64,000 bases of DNA from Sphingomonas taxi (GTDB lineage: Bacteria > Pseudomonadota > Alphaproteobacteria > Sphingomonadales > Sphingomonadaceae), in NCBI GenBank assembly GCA_003243195.1, contig QFQI01000008.1:62001-126000 (forward strand). The letters run 5' to 3'. Positions 7,718-15,911 of the stretch are shown piece after piece; the first letter of the stretch is position 1; every line of letters begins with the position of its first letter. Made by a program: the position numbers and the translations under genes. The notes beneath the pieces are model-generated. The model did not search any database. It was not told where the DNA came from and saw nothing but the letters and a program-made list of their open reading frames with translations.

Positions 7718-8959
7718 CTACGCCAGTTCGACCGTGTTCACCTCATACCCCGCCTCGCGCAGCCCCGTCATCAGCCGGTCGAGGTGCGCGCGATCGCGCG
7801 TCTCGCACTCGATATCGGTGATGAGCCCCTTCGCGGGCAGCGTCGTGAACACGCGCTGGTGATAGATCTCGATGATGTTCACCCGTTCGCGATCGAACAC
7901 GCGCATTACGTTGTAGAGCGCACCCGGCTGGTCCTGCAACCGCAGCCGCAGCCGCGCCAGCCGTCCGGAGCGCGCCAGATCGCGCAGCAGCACGTTGGCG
8001 AGCAGCCGCGTGTCGATGTTGCCGCCGCACAGCACCACGCCGACGGTGCGCCCGCGGAACCGCTCGGGGTGCGCCAGCAGCGCGGCGAGCCCGGCGGCGC
8101 CGGCGCCCTCCACCACCGTCTTCTCGATCTGGAGCAGCAGGCTCACCGCTTCCTCCAGCGAGCGTTCGGACACCAGCACGATGTCGTCCACCAGCCGCGC
8201 GACCATCTGCGCGGTGATGCCGCCGGGTTCCTTGACCGCGATGCCCTCCGCCAGCGTGTCGCCCGCGCACGGCATGTCGGTGCCGTTGATGCGGTTGAAC
8301 ATCGACGGATACAGTTCGGCCTCCACGCCGACCACCTCGATCGCGCGGCCGGTGGCGCGCGCGACCGTCGCCATGCCGGAGATCAGCCCGCCGCCGCCGA
8401 TCGGCACCACCAGCGTGTCGATGTCGGGCTGGTCGGCCAGCATCTCCACCGCCACCGTGCCCTGGCCGGCGATGATGCGCGGATCGTCGAACGGGTGGAC
8501 GAAGGTGAAGCCGCACTCCGCCTCCAGCACGCGCGCATGGGCATAGGCGGCGTCGAACGTCTCGCCTTCCTGGATCACGGTCGCGCCGTGCCCCTTGGTC
8601 TGCGTCACCTTCACGATCGGCGTGGTGCGCGGCATCACGATCGTCGCGGGCACGCCCAGCCGGTTGGCGTGATAGGCCAGCCCCTGCGCATGGTTGCCCG
8701 CCGACGCCGCGATCACGCCTTTGGCGCGCGCCGCGTCGGACAGTTGCAGCAGCGTGTTGAGCGCGCCGCGCTCCTTGTAGGCGGCGGTGAACTGCAGGTT
8801 CTCGAACTTCAGGTACACGGTCGCGCCGGTCATTTCCGACAGCGTGCGGCTGATGAGCGTCGGCGTGCGCACGATCGCGTCGGCGATGCGCCGGTGCGCG
8901 GTGCGCACGTCCTCGATCGTCACGGGCAGGGCGGGTTCGGGCGCGAGCTGTGTAGCCAT
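7718..8959 (-). CDS. ilvA: Threonine ammonia-lyase (PLP-dependent) with ACT domain
   Basis: A 413-residue fold-type II PLP enzyme that deaminates threonine to 2-oxobutanoate. The PLP lysine is K62 in KFENLQFTAAYKERGA; SAGNHAQG and the glycine loop VPIGGGGLISG bind the substrate and cofactor phosphate. After about residue 330 a single ACT-like domain follows (LQDQPGALYNVMRVF), which suggests allosteric control. One ACT domain and this length match the tdcB/ilvA1-like class more than long E. coli IlvA, so a catabolic role is possible: 2-oxobutanoate would feed propionyl-CoA formation. The ATG at 8959 is the family start; codons upstream lie in the next gene's promoter. Confidence 0.88.
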   Translation of the reverse strand: MATQLAPEPALPVTIEDVRTAHRRIADAIVRTPTLISRTLSEMTGATVYLKFENLQFTAAYKERGALNTLLQLSDAARAKGVIAASAGNHAQGLAYHANRLGVPATIVMPRTTPIVKVTQTKGHGATVIQEGETFDAAYAHARVLEAECGFTFVHPFDDPRIIAGQGTVAVEMLADQPDIDTLVVPIGGGGLISGMATVARATGRAIEVVGVEAELYPSMFNRINGTDMPCAGDTLAEGIAVKEPGGITAQMVARLVDDIVLVSERSLEEAVSLLLQIEKTVVEGAGAAGLAALLAHPERFRGRTVGVVLCGGNIDTRLLANVLLRDLARSGRLARLRLRLQDQPGALYNVMRVFDRERVNIIEIYHQRVFTTLPAKGLITDIECETRDRAHLDRLMTGLREAGYEVNTVELA

Positions 8960-9039
8960 CGGCGGGGCGTAGCCGATCATGCCGGCGATAGGAACACCCC
9001 GCCATTGCCGCTCATCGCTTCGCGCCCTAAGCGGGCGCC

Positions 9040-9879
9040 ATGAAGATCGCATTCATCGGCACCGGCGTGATGGGCGCCCCCATGGCGAAGCATCTTGCCG
9101 CGGCGGGGCACGCGGTCACGGTCTACAACCGCACGCGCGCCCGGGCGGAGGCGACCGGGCTGGCGGTGGTCGACACTCCCGCCGCGGCGGCGCGCGATGC
9201 CGACGCGGTGATGACCTGCGTGGGCAACGACGACGATCTGGCGCAGGTGACGCTGGGCATCGACGGCGCGTTCGCGGCGATGCGCGACGATGCGGTGTTC
9301 GTCGACCACACCACCGTCTCCGCCGCGATCGCGCGACGGCTGGCGGCGGCGCGCGCGCTGGTGCTCGACGCGCCGGTGTCGGGCGGGCAGGCGGGCGCGG
9401 AGGCGGGCAAGCTGTCGGTCATGTGCGGCGGCTCCGCCGAAGCGCTGGCGCGGGCCGAGCCGCTGATGCGCGCCTATGCCGCGCGCATCGTCCATGTCGG
9501 CGCGGCGGGCGCGGGGCAGCAGGCCAAGATGGTCAACCAGATCTGCATCGCCGGCGTGTTGCAGGGCGTGGCGGAAGGCTTGCGGTTCGCGCAGAAGAGC
9601 GGGCTGGACCTGCCGCGCGTGCTCGACGCGATCTCCGGCGGCGCGGCGCAGAGCTGGCAGATGGTCAACCGCTGGGAAAGCATGGCGGAGGACCGCTTCG
9701 ATTTCGGCTTCGCGATCGACTGGATGCGCAAGGATCTCGGGCTGGCGCTGGCCGAGGCGCAGGCGAATGGCGCGGCGCTGCCGATGACGGCGCTGGTGGA
9801 TCAATTCTATGCCGAGGTGCAGGCGATGGGCGGCGCGCGGCAGGACACCAGCGCGCTGGTGCGGCGCCTGCCAAGGTGA
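9040..9879 (+). CDS. 3-hydroxyisobutyrate dehydrogenase-family oxidoreductase
   Basis: A 279-residue beta-hydroxyacid dehydrogenase. The N-terminal Rossmann motif GTGVMGAPMA binds NAD(P); DAPVSGG is the substrate-binding signature; the catalytic lysine lies in GQQAKMVNQ. Length is normal for the family. In valine breakdown such an enzyme (MmsB) oxidises 3-hydroxyisobutyrate, which fits the nearby bkd genes, but tartronate semialdehyde reductase and succinic semialdehyde reductase share the motifs. It is divergent from the threonine ammonia-lyase with 80 bases between start codons, so both promoters must lie there. Confidence 0.85.
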   Translation: MKIAFIGTGVMGAPMAKHLAAAGHAVTVYNRTRARAEATGLAVVDTPAAAARDADAVMTCVGNDDDLAQVTLGIDGAFAAMRDDAVFVDHTTVSAAIARRLAAARALVLDAPVSGGQAGAEAGKLSVMCGGSAEALARAEPLMRAYAARIVHVGAAGAGQQAKMVNQICIAGVLQGVAEGLRFAQKSGLDLPRVLDAISGGAAQSWQMVNRWESMAEDRFDFGFAIDWMRKDLGLALAEAQANGAALPMTALVDQFYAEVQAMGGARQDTSALVRRLPR

Positions 9880-9882
9880 CGG

Positions 9883-10611
9883 CTATCTGCCGCCGACCGC
9901 GAACACGCCGCGCCACTCGGGCCTGACCACGCGCAGCAGTTCGGGCGTCACCGGCAGCGTCACCTCGTACATCCCCTCCGCATAGGATCCGGCCACATAT
10001 TGCCCCGCGATCAGCCCGATGCGGTCGATCGCGTCGCGATTCGTCGAGCCGAGCAGCAGCGTCAGCTCCGAAATCGGCGGGCACGGGAAGATGTCGTCGC
10101 CCGGCGCGTCACCCCCCAGCCGCCGCATCCGCTCCGCCTTCAGCCTGGCGCACCAGGTCGCGCCCCACACCCGCTGCAACGCGTCGGGGGAGACGAACAG
10201 CGCGCGCGGGTCGACCCGCCGCGCCCGCTTCCTGTCCCACAGCAGCGGCTGGAGCGTGGTGCCGCCGTGCGCGCCGCCGGTGAAGCGGTACGTTTCGCCC
10301 GACAGGCTCAGCAGGCGCGGCGTCTCGGTCACCACCTTCCACGTCCGCGTCCCCTCATGCGCGTGGAAGGGGACGTCGCCCGCGCGTCGCTCGCGCCGGT
10401 CCGCCTCTGCGTCCTTCGCGACCTCGGCCCGGAAGCGCGCGCGATCCGTGTCCAGCCAGCGGCGCAGCGGCGCGATCCGCGCGGCGGCGGCCGGATAGGC
10501 GTAGCTGAAGGTATAGGCGGGCGCCCGTTCAGCCGCCGCCGCCGCCCGTTGCGCGGACGCGGGCGCCGGCACGGTCAGGATCATCATCGCCGTCACCGGC
10601 CACCACCGCAT
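9883..10611 (-). CDS. Exported DUF3298/RsiV-like protein
   Basis: A 242-residue protein with a signal peptide (MRWWPVTAMMILTVP, cleavage likely after ASA at residue 20). The mature part shows the TWKVVTETPRLLSL segment and the YRFTGGAHGG motif of the DUF4163/DUF3298 (PdaC/RsiV-like) fold, which in Bacillus RsiV binds lysozyme. No deacetylase domain is attached, so it is probably a periplasmic binding or structural protein. The start was chosen at the signal peptide; an ATG at 10644 would add 11 residues. It converges on the dehydrogenase gene with three bases between, and its start faces the amidohydrolase gene across about 45 bases. Confidence 0.7.
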   Translation of the reverse strand: MRWWPVTAMMILTVPAPASAQRAAAAAERAPAYTFSYAYPAAAARIAPLRRWLDTDRARFRAEVAKDAEADRRERRAGDVPFHAHEGTRTWKVVTETPRLLSLSGETYRFTGGAHGGTTLQPLLWDRKRARRVDPRALFVSPDALQRVWGATWCARLKAERMRRLGGDAPGDDIFPCPPISELTLLLGSTNRDAIDRIGLIAGQYVAGSYAEGMYEVTLPVTPELLRVVRPEWRGVFAVGGR

Positions 10612-10656
10612 CGTCCACCCTCGCCAAAGCCCGTGGACCGCCATATGGCAGCGGAC

Positions 10657-12348
10657 ATGAACCCCCGCCATCCCACCCGCCTGAACACCCGCCTGCTCGG
10701 TGCGCTCGTCGGCCTGTCGTCGCTGGTCGCGGCGACGGCGGCGGGCGCCGACGCGCTGATCGACAACGTCACCGGCCTGACGCTGGACCGCGACGGCAAG
10801 GTGGTCCGCTTCAAGGCGCTGGTGATCGACGCGCAGGGCAAGGTGGTGCGGCTGGTCGCGCCCGACGAGCAGCCGCCCAAGCCGACGAAGAAGAACCCCG
10901 GTCCGCGCTACGACTGGCGTGCCGACATGAAGGGGCGCGTGCTGGTGCCCGGCATGATCGACGCGCACGGCCATGTCGTGCAGCTCGGGCTGGCCGCGCT
11001 GACGCTGGACCTGTCCGACACCCGCTCGCTGGACGAGGCGCGGGTGAAAATCGCCGCCTATGCGCGCGACAATCCCGAACGGCCGTGGATCATCGGGCGC
11101 GGCTGGAACCAGGAGGTGTGGAAGCTGGGCCGCTTCCCGACCGCCGCCGATCTGGACGCCGCCGTGCGCGATCGCCCGGTGTGGCTGGCGCGCGCCGACG
11201 GCCATGCCGGCTGGGCGAACTCCGCCGCGCTGAAGGTGGCGGGCGTGACCGCCGCGACGGCCGCGCCGGCGGGGGGGCGGATCGAAAAGCCGCTGGGCGT
11301 GCTGGTCGATCGCGCCACCGAGCTGGTCGAGCGCTTCGTGCCGAAGGTCAGCCCGAAGGATCGCACCGCCGCCTTCCTGAAGGCGCAGCAGATCCTGCTG
11401 GCCAATGGCGTCACCGCGGTGGCGGACATGGGCACCAGCCTGGACGACTGGATGACCTATCGCCGCATGGGCGACACGAACGCGCTGCGCGTGCGGATCA
11501 TGTCCTATGCGCTGGGCATCGACACCGCGGTGACGATCGGCGGCACCGGGCCGACGCCGTGGCTGTACGACGACCGGCTGCGGCTGGAGGGGGTGAAGCT
11601 GTACGCCGACGGCGCGCTGGGATCGCGCGGCGCGTGGCTGAAGGCCGATTACGCCGATGCGCCGGGACAGCGCGGGCTGGGGTTCCTGAGCGACGACCAG
11701 TTGCAGAACATCATGAGCCGCGCCGCGATGGACGGCTATCAGGTCGCGGTGCATGCGATCGGCGACCGTGCCGACGCGCAGGTGCTGGATGCGATCGCCG
11801 AACTGTCGCAGACCTACAAGGGCGACCGGCGCTGGCGGATCGAACATGCGCAGGTGGTCGATCCCGCCGACATGAAGGCGTTCGGCCGATACGGCATCAT
11901 CGCGTCGATGCAGCCGACGCACCAGACCAGCGACCGCGTGATGGCGGAGGCGCGGCTCGGCCCGGCGCGGCTGGCGGGAGCCTATGCGTGGCGGACCTTG
12001 CTGGGTGACGGCGCGAAGCTGGCGTTCGGTTCCGACTTTCCCGTCGAGCGGCCCGATCCCTGGGCGGGCTGGGCGGCCGCGTTCACGCGCACCGACGCCA
12101 ACGGCGAGCCGGCCGGCGGCTGGCACCCCGAACAGGCGCTGACGCGCGAACAGGCGTGGTGGGGCTTCACCGGCGGCGCGAGCTACGCGGGCTTTGCGGA
12201 ACAGCGTTTCGGCATCCTCGCGCCCGGCCAGCGTGCCGACTTCCTGATCCTCGATCGCGACCCGCTGCTGGCGGGGGCGAGCGAGCTGCGCCAGACCAGG
12301 GTGATGGAGACGTGGATCGGCGGCACGCGCGCGTGGGAGCGGAAATAG
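10657..12348 (+). CDS. Exported amidohydrolase, YtcJ/NfdA-like
   Basis: A 563-residue metal-dependent hydrolase of the amidohydrolase-3 group, with a signal peptide of about 33 residues ending near AGADA. Family features include the metal-binding PGMIDAHGHV, the carboxylated-lysine region GVKLYADGALGSRGAW, VHAIGDRA, the RIEHAQ histidine and FGSDFPVE with the final metal-binding aspartate. Substrates of this group range from N-substituted formamides to unknown; none can be assigned. The ATG at 10657 gives a good signal peptide; an ATG at 10645 is in frame. Divergent from the RsiV-like gene. Confidence 0.82.
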   Translation: MNPRHPTRLNTRLLGALVGLSSLVAATAAGADALIDNVTGLTLDRDGKVVRFKALVIDAQGKVVRLVAPDEQPPKPTKKNPGPRYDWRADMKGRVLVPGMIDAHGHVVQLGLAALTLDLSDTRSLDEARVKIAAYARDNPERPWIIGRGWNQEVWKLGRFPTAADLDAAVRDRPVWLARADGHAGWANSAALKVAGVTAATAAPAGGRIEKPLGVLVDRATELVERFVPKVSPKDRTAAFLKAQQILLANGVTAVADMGTSLDDWMTYRRMGDTNALRVRIMSYALGIDTAVTIGGTGPTPWLYDDRLRLEGVKLYADGALGSRGAWLKADYADAPGQRGLGFLSDDQLQNIMSRAAMDGYQVAVHAIGDRADAQVLDAIAELSQTYKGDRRWRIEHAQVVDPADMKAFGRYGIIASMQPTHQTSDRVMAEARLGPARLAGAYAWRTLLGDGAKLAFGSDFPVERPDPWAGWAAAFTRTDANGEPAGGWHPEQALTREQAWWGFTGGASYAGFAEQRFGILAPGQRADFLILDRDPLLAGASELRQTRVMETWIGGTRAWERK

Positions 12349-12387
12349 GCGGTCGCCGGTCAGACGCCTCTTTCCGCCATCACCAAA

Positions 12388-12405
12388 CGGGGCGACGCCG
12401 CCCCG
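12388..12405 (-). terminator. Hairpin between the amidohydrolase and chemoreceptor genes
   Basis: A 7-bp GC stem (CGGGGCG with CGCCCCG) and four-base loop lies in the 88-base gap between two converging genes. On the minus strand it is followed by TTTGG, a short U-run that would suit the chemoreceptor transcript. Confidence 0.5.
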
Positions 12406-12436
12406 AAACCCGTCTTTCGAGTGTCGGGGCGGACGT

Positions 12437-14281
12437 TCAGAACGCCGACCAGTCGTCCTGCACCGCCACCGCCGCGTTGCCGCGCGCGGCGCGCGCGCCG
12501 GCGGCGATGCGCGCGCCGGCCTGCGCGGCGCGCGTCTGCAACTGGTGGACGGGTGAGACGGGCGCCACGCGGCGCGTGTCCAGCCGGAAGCGCCCGACCT
12601 CGCGCGCCATCGCATCGGTTTCGTCGACCAGGCTGCGCGCCGCCGCGGTGGCTTCTTCCACCATCGCGGCATTCTGCTGCGTCACGCCGTCCATTTCCGA
12701 TACGGCGGTGTTGACCTGCTGAAGGCCGCTGGCCTGCTGTTCCGCCGCCGTGGCGATGCCGGACACCAGCGCGCTGATCTCGCCGATCCGCCCGGTGATG
12801 CGTTGCAGCGCCGCGCCGGTCTCCGCGACCAGCTCCACGCCCATGTCGACCTGCTGCGTGGAGGCGATGATCTTCGCCTTCACGTCCTTGGCCGCGTCGG
12901 CGGAGCGCTGCGCCAGCGCGCGCACCTCGCTGGCCACCACCGCGAACCCCTTGCCCGCATCGCCGGCGCGCGCCGCCTCGACGCCGGCGTTCAGCGCCAG
13001 CAGGTTGGTCTGGAACGCGATGCCGTCGATCACCGCGATGATCTCGCTGATCTCCGCCGACGACCGTTCGATACCGTTCATCGCCTCCACCGCGCGTCGC
13101 ACCACGTCGCCCGATTCTTCGGCGTCGCGCCGGGTCTCGCCGACCACCGCGTCGGCGCGATGCGCGTTGTCGGCGGTCTGCTTCACCGTGGTGGTGATCT
13201 CGTGCATCGCCGCGGCGGTTTCCTCCAGGCTGGCGGCCTGCTGCTCGGTGCGCTGCGACAGGTCGTCGGAGGCCTGGCGGATGTCGTTGGCGCCGTTGGT
13301 GATGCCGGTGGCGCTGGTGCTGACCGCGTTCATCGTCGCGGACACCGCCTCCATCGCGCCGTTGAAGTCGCTCTTGAGCTTGGCGAAGGGGCCGGTCAGC
13401 TCGACCTGGATCCGCGCGGTCAGGTCGCCCTGCGACAGCGCGTCCAGCCCGGCGCCGATGCTGTCGACGATCAGTGTCGTCTGCTCCTGCTTCGCGCGCT
13501 CGGCGGCGGCGAGCTGGTCGCGGAACTGCACCATGGCGCGCGCGAGCATCCCCACTTCGTCGCGGCGGTCGTCGACCGGCACCGTCGCGTTCAGGTCGCC
13601 CGCCGCCAGCCGGCCCATCGTGCCCGTCATCGCGGTCAGCGGGCGGGCGATGGCGCGGATCAGCGACACCAGCAGGAAGGCGGCCAGCCCGAGCACCAGG
13701 GTCAGCAGCACGATCGAGAGCAGGCGCGACACGTCATAGGTGTCGTCGGCCCTCGCCATCTCCGCGTCCATCAGCTTGAGCTGTTCGACCTGGATCTTCG
13801 CCGCCAGCTCGTTGCTGCGGTCGAACAGCGGCGCGCTCGCGCGGAAGCTGGCGAAGGCCTCATCGTTGCGATTCTGGTCGGCGAACTGGCGGGTCACGGT
13901 CGAGCGGGCGAGGAAGGCGCGCCAGGCGTCGCAGAAGCCAAGAAACGCCTTGCGCGACGCCGGCTTGTTCAACTTGTCCTGGAGAAAGGTGATCTGTGCG
14001 TCCACCGCCGCGGCGTGCTTGTCGGCGAGCGCGCTGGCCTCGCGGATCGTCGCCGGGTCGACCGACAGGATCGCGGCCGCTTCGGCGGTCCGATAGTCGG
14101 ACGCCGCGGTCTTCATGAGCGCGATCGCGACCAGCTTGTCACGGCGGCTCTGGCCCAGATCGACGGTGGCGTCGTGCAGGCGGCTCTGACTGGCAATCGA
14201 CAGCCCGGCCATCAGGAGCAACGCTCCCGCCAGGATCCCGAAAGCAAGCATCAACTTGCCCCGGATCGCCATGTTCTTCAT
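12437..14281 (-). CDS. Methyl-accepting chemotaxis protein
   Basis: A 614-residue transmembrane chemoreceptor. One membrane helix lies near residues 9-30 and a second near 186-210, enclosing a short helical periplasmic domain of the four-helix-bundle type. A HAMP domain follows (PLTAMTGTMGRLAAGDL), then a signalling domain with the highly conserved hairpin region containing EVRALAQRSADAAKDVK. The protein ends DWSAF, which fits the xWxxF pentapeptide that tethers CheR and CheB, so adaptation by methylation is likely. No ligand can be assigned, and no che genes are nearby, so this is an orphan receptor gene. Confidence 0.93.
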   Translation of the reverse strand: MKNMAIRGKLMLAFGILAGALLLMAGLSIASQSRLHDATVDLGQSRRDKLVAIALMKTAASDYRTAEAAAILSVDPATIREASALADKHAAAVDAQITFLQDKLNKPASRKAFLGFCDAWRAFLARSTVTRQFADQNRNDEAFASFRASAPLFDRSNELAAKIQVEQLKLMDAEMARADDTYDVSRLLSIVLLTLVLGLAAFLLVSLIRAIARPLTAMTGTMGRLAAGDLNATVPVDDRRDEVGMLARAMVQFRDQLAAAERAKQEQTTLIVDSIGAGLDALSQGDLTARIQVELTGPFAKLKSDFNGAMEAVSATMNAVSTSATGITNGANDIRQASDDLSQRTEQQAASLEETAAAMHEITTTVKQTADNAHRADAVVGETRRDAEESGDVVRRAVEAMNGIERSSAEISEIIAVIDGIAFQTNLLALNAGVEAARAGDAGKGFAVVASEVRALAQRSADAAKDVKAKIIASTQQVDMGVELVAETGAALQRITGRIGEISALVSGIATAAEQQASGLQQVNTAVSEMDGVTQQNAAMVEEATAAARSLVDETDAMAREVGRFRLDTRRVAPVSPVHQLQTRAAQAGARIAAGARAARGNAAVAVQDDWSAF

Positions 14282-14357
14282 CGTCGCCTCCTCGTGATGA
14301 AGGCGGCGATACGGGCTGCTTGCTTGAGATCGGGTTAAGTTCCCCGGTCGCCTGACG

Positions 14358-15728
14358 TCACAACACGCGATACGGCACGATGCGTCGCACGTCCTCGTCC
14401 ACCGCGATCACGCGATCGGCGGGCGGGAAGGCGCGCTGGTCGCAATCGTTGCGCGGGCATAGCCGGCAACTGATGCCGATCGGCGTCGCCGGCCCGCGCG
14501 CCTCCATCGCGTCGGCATAGACGAAGTCGGCGGCGTGCGTCGCCTCGCATCCCAGCACCACCGCATAGCGGCGCGGCGTGCGCGCGAACCGGCCGGACGG
14601 CTTCACCAGCCCCTTGGCCATCGACACATAGCGTACGCCGTCCGGCGTCTCGGCATGCTGGACAAGGATGCGCTCGGGAATCGCCGCCGCCTCGTGCACA
14701 TGCCACAACGGGCAGGCGCCGCCGAAGCGCGCGAACTGCAACCGCGTGGCGGAATGGCGCTTGGTGATGTTGCCGGCCATGTCGACGCGGCAGAAATAGA
14801 AGGGAATACCTTCCTCGCCCGGCCGCTGGAGCGTCGAGAGCCGGTGGCAGGTCTGCTCGAAGCTGGTGCCGAAGCGGCGCGACAGCCGGTCGATGTCGTG
14901 CCGCATCCGGTGCGCGTCGGCGCGAAAGGCACGATACGGCATCAGCAGCGCGCCCGCGGCATAATTGGCGAGACCCAGCGTCAGCAGCCGGCGCGCCTGC
15001 GGCTGCGCCAGCGCAGAGGCATGGACGATCGCCGCGATCGGTTCGGCGAAGGCGAGCGCGGCGAGGTGGTGCGCGATCAGGAAACGGCGGCTTTCCGCTG
15101 GCAGCGCGGCATTGAGCGTCAGCCGGCCGGGCAGCAACCGGGCGAGTGGCGCCTCCTCGCGCACATCGACTGCGACCGCCACGCCATGCGCCGCCAGCGC
15201 CGCGCGCAGCGGATCGTCCCCGTCCGCGATCTCTCCCGCCAGCGTCTCGGCGGCGCGATCGAGCGGATCGACGTAGTTGCCCGCTTCGTGGAACCAGTCG
15301 CGCACCGCCTCCCACGGCAGCCGCGCGCCGACGCCGGCGGTCATCATCTCCTCGGCCAGCGCGACGCGCTCCTCGGCGGCGCGCTTGGCGGCATGGAGCG
15401 CGATCAGCCGGTCGGCGAGCGCCGGCTGCTCGGTGGCCAGCCGCGCCACCTCCTCCGGGGCGAGCGGCGCGACCGCCGGGTCGGCCAGCGCATGGTCGAG
15501 CGCGACCAGCCGGCGCGCGGGTGCCTCGCCCTCGATATCGGTCAGCGCGGCGGGAAAATGCCGCGCCAGGGCGGCGGTGACGGCGGCGGTGAGCGGGCGT
15601 TCGTCGCCCTCCAGTTGCGACAGGTAGCTGACCGACAGCCCGAGCCGCGCCGCCATCGCGCGCTGGTTGAGCGCGGCGGCGCGGCGCAGGTCGCGCAAAC
15701 GCCCGCCGGCGTAGACACGCGCGCTCAT
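14358..15728 (-). CDS. ScfR/RamB-type short-chain fatty acid regulator
   Basis: A 456-residue transcription factor of the ScfR (short-chain fatty acyl) family. Residues 8-65 form an XRE helix-turn-helix (RAMAARLGLSVSYLSQLEGD). The middle corresponds to the IrrE-like domain, but its metalloprotease HExxH motif is replaced by IAHHLAALA, so it is not a protease. The C-terminal DUF2083 part carries conserved cysteines (GACPLWHVHEA, CRLCPRNDCDQRAFPP). Relatives control propionyl-CoA or methylcitrate genes. Here it faces pccB across 183 bases containing repeated TTYGCAA motifs, so it most likely controls the propionate genes and itself. The ATG at 15728 is chosen over an upstream in-frame ATG because the HTH starts there. 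Confidence 0.88.
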   Translation of the reverse strand: MSARVYAGGRLRDLRRAAALNQRAMAARLGLSVSYLSQLEGDERPLTAAVTAALARHFPAALTDIEGEAPARRLVALDHALADPAVAPLAPEEVARLATEQPALADRLIALHAAKRAAEERVALAEEMMTAGVGARLPWEAVRDWFHEAGNYVDPLDRAAETLAGEIADGDDPLRAALAAHGVAVAVDVREEAPLARLLPGRLTLNAALPAESRRFLIAHHLAALAFAEPIAAIVHASALAQPQARRLLTLGLANYAAGALLMPYRAFRADAHRMRHDIDRLSRRFGTSFEQTCHRLSTLQRPGEEGIPFYFCRVDMAGNITKRHSATRLQFARFGGACPLWHVHEAAAIPERILVQHAETPDGVRYVSMAKGLVKPSGRFARTPRRYAVVLGCEATHAADFVYADAMEARGPATPIGISCRLCPRNDCDQRAFPPADRVIAVDEDVRRIVPYRVL

Positions 15729-15819
15729 CCGCCGATCATCGCGAGGGCCGATGCGCCGGGCAGCGGCAGGGGCGGGCACGGGGAAGCCATGTCCGTGGCC
15801 TTCGCAGGACCGGCAAGGG

Positions 15820-15862
15820 TTTGCAATTCCGGCGTTCGCAAGTTCGCAACTTCACATTTGCC
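15820..15862. promoter_or_regulatory. Putative ScfR operator between scfR and pccB
   Basis: Three TTYGCAA words occur close together: TTTGCAA at 15820, TTCGCAA at 15835 and TTCGCAA at 15843, with a partial TTTGCC at 15857. This matches the style of operators known for RamB/ScfR-family regulators (paired TTTGCAA-like halves). The position, about 50-90 bases before pccB and divergent from the regulator gene, supports control of both. Binding is inferred. Confidence 0.65.
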
Positions 15863-15911
15863 CCGCTGGACCGGGACGGGCAGTTACGTGTCGGCGTCAA
15901 GGGAGAGAAGC

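Noticed and set aside
10612..12672. A long N-terminal extension of the RsiV-like gene
   Set aside because: The extension is antisense to the amidohydrolase gene; the signal peptide marks the true start at 10611.
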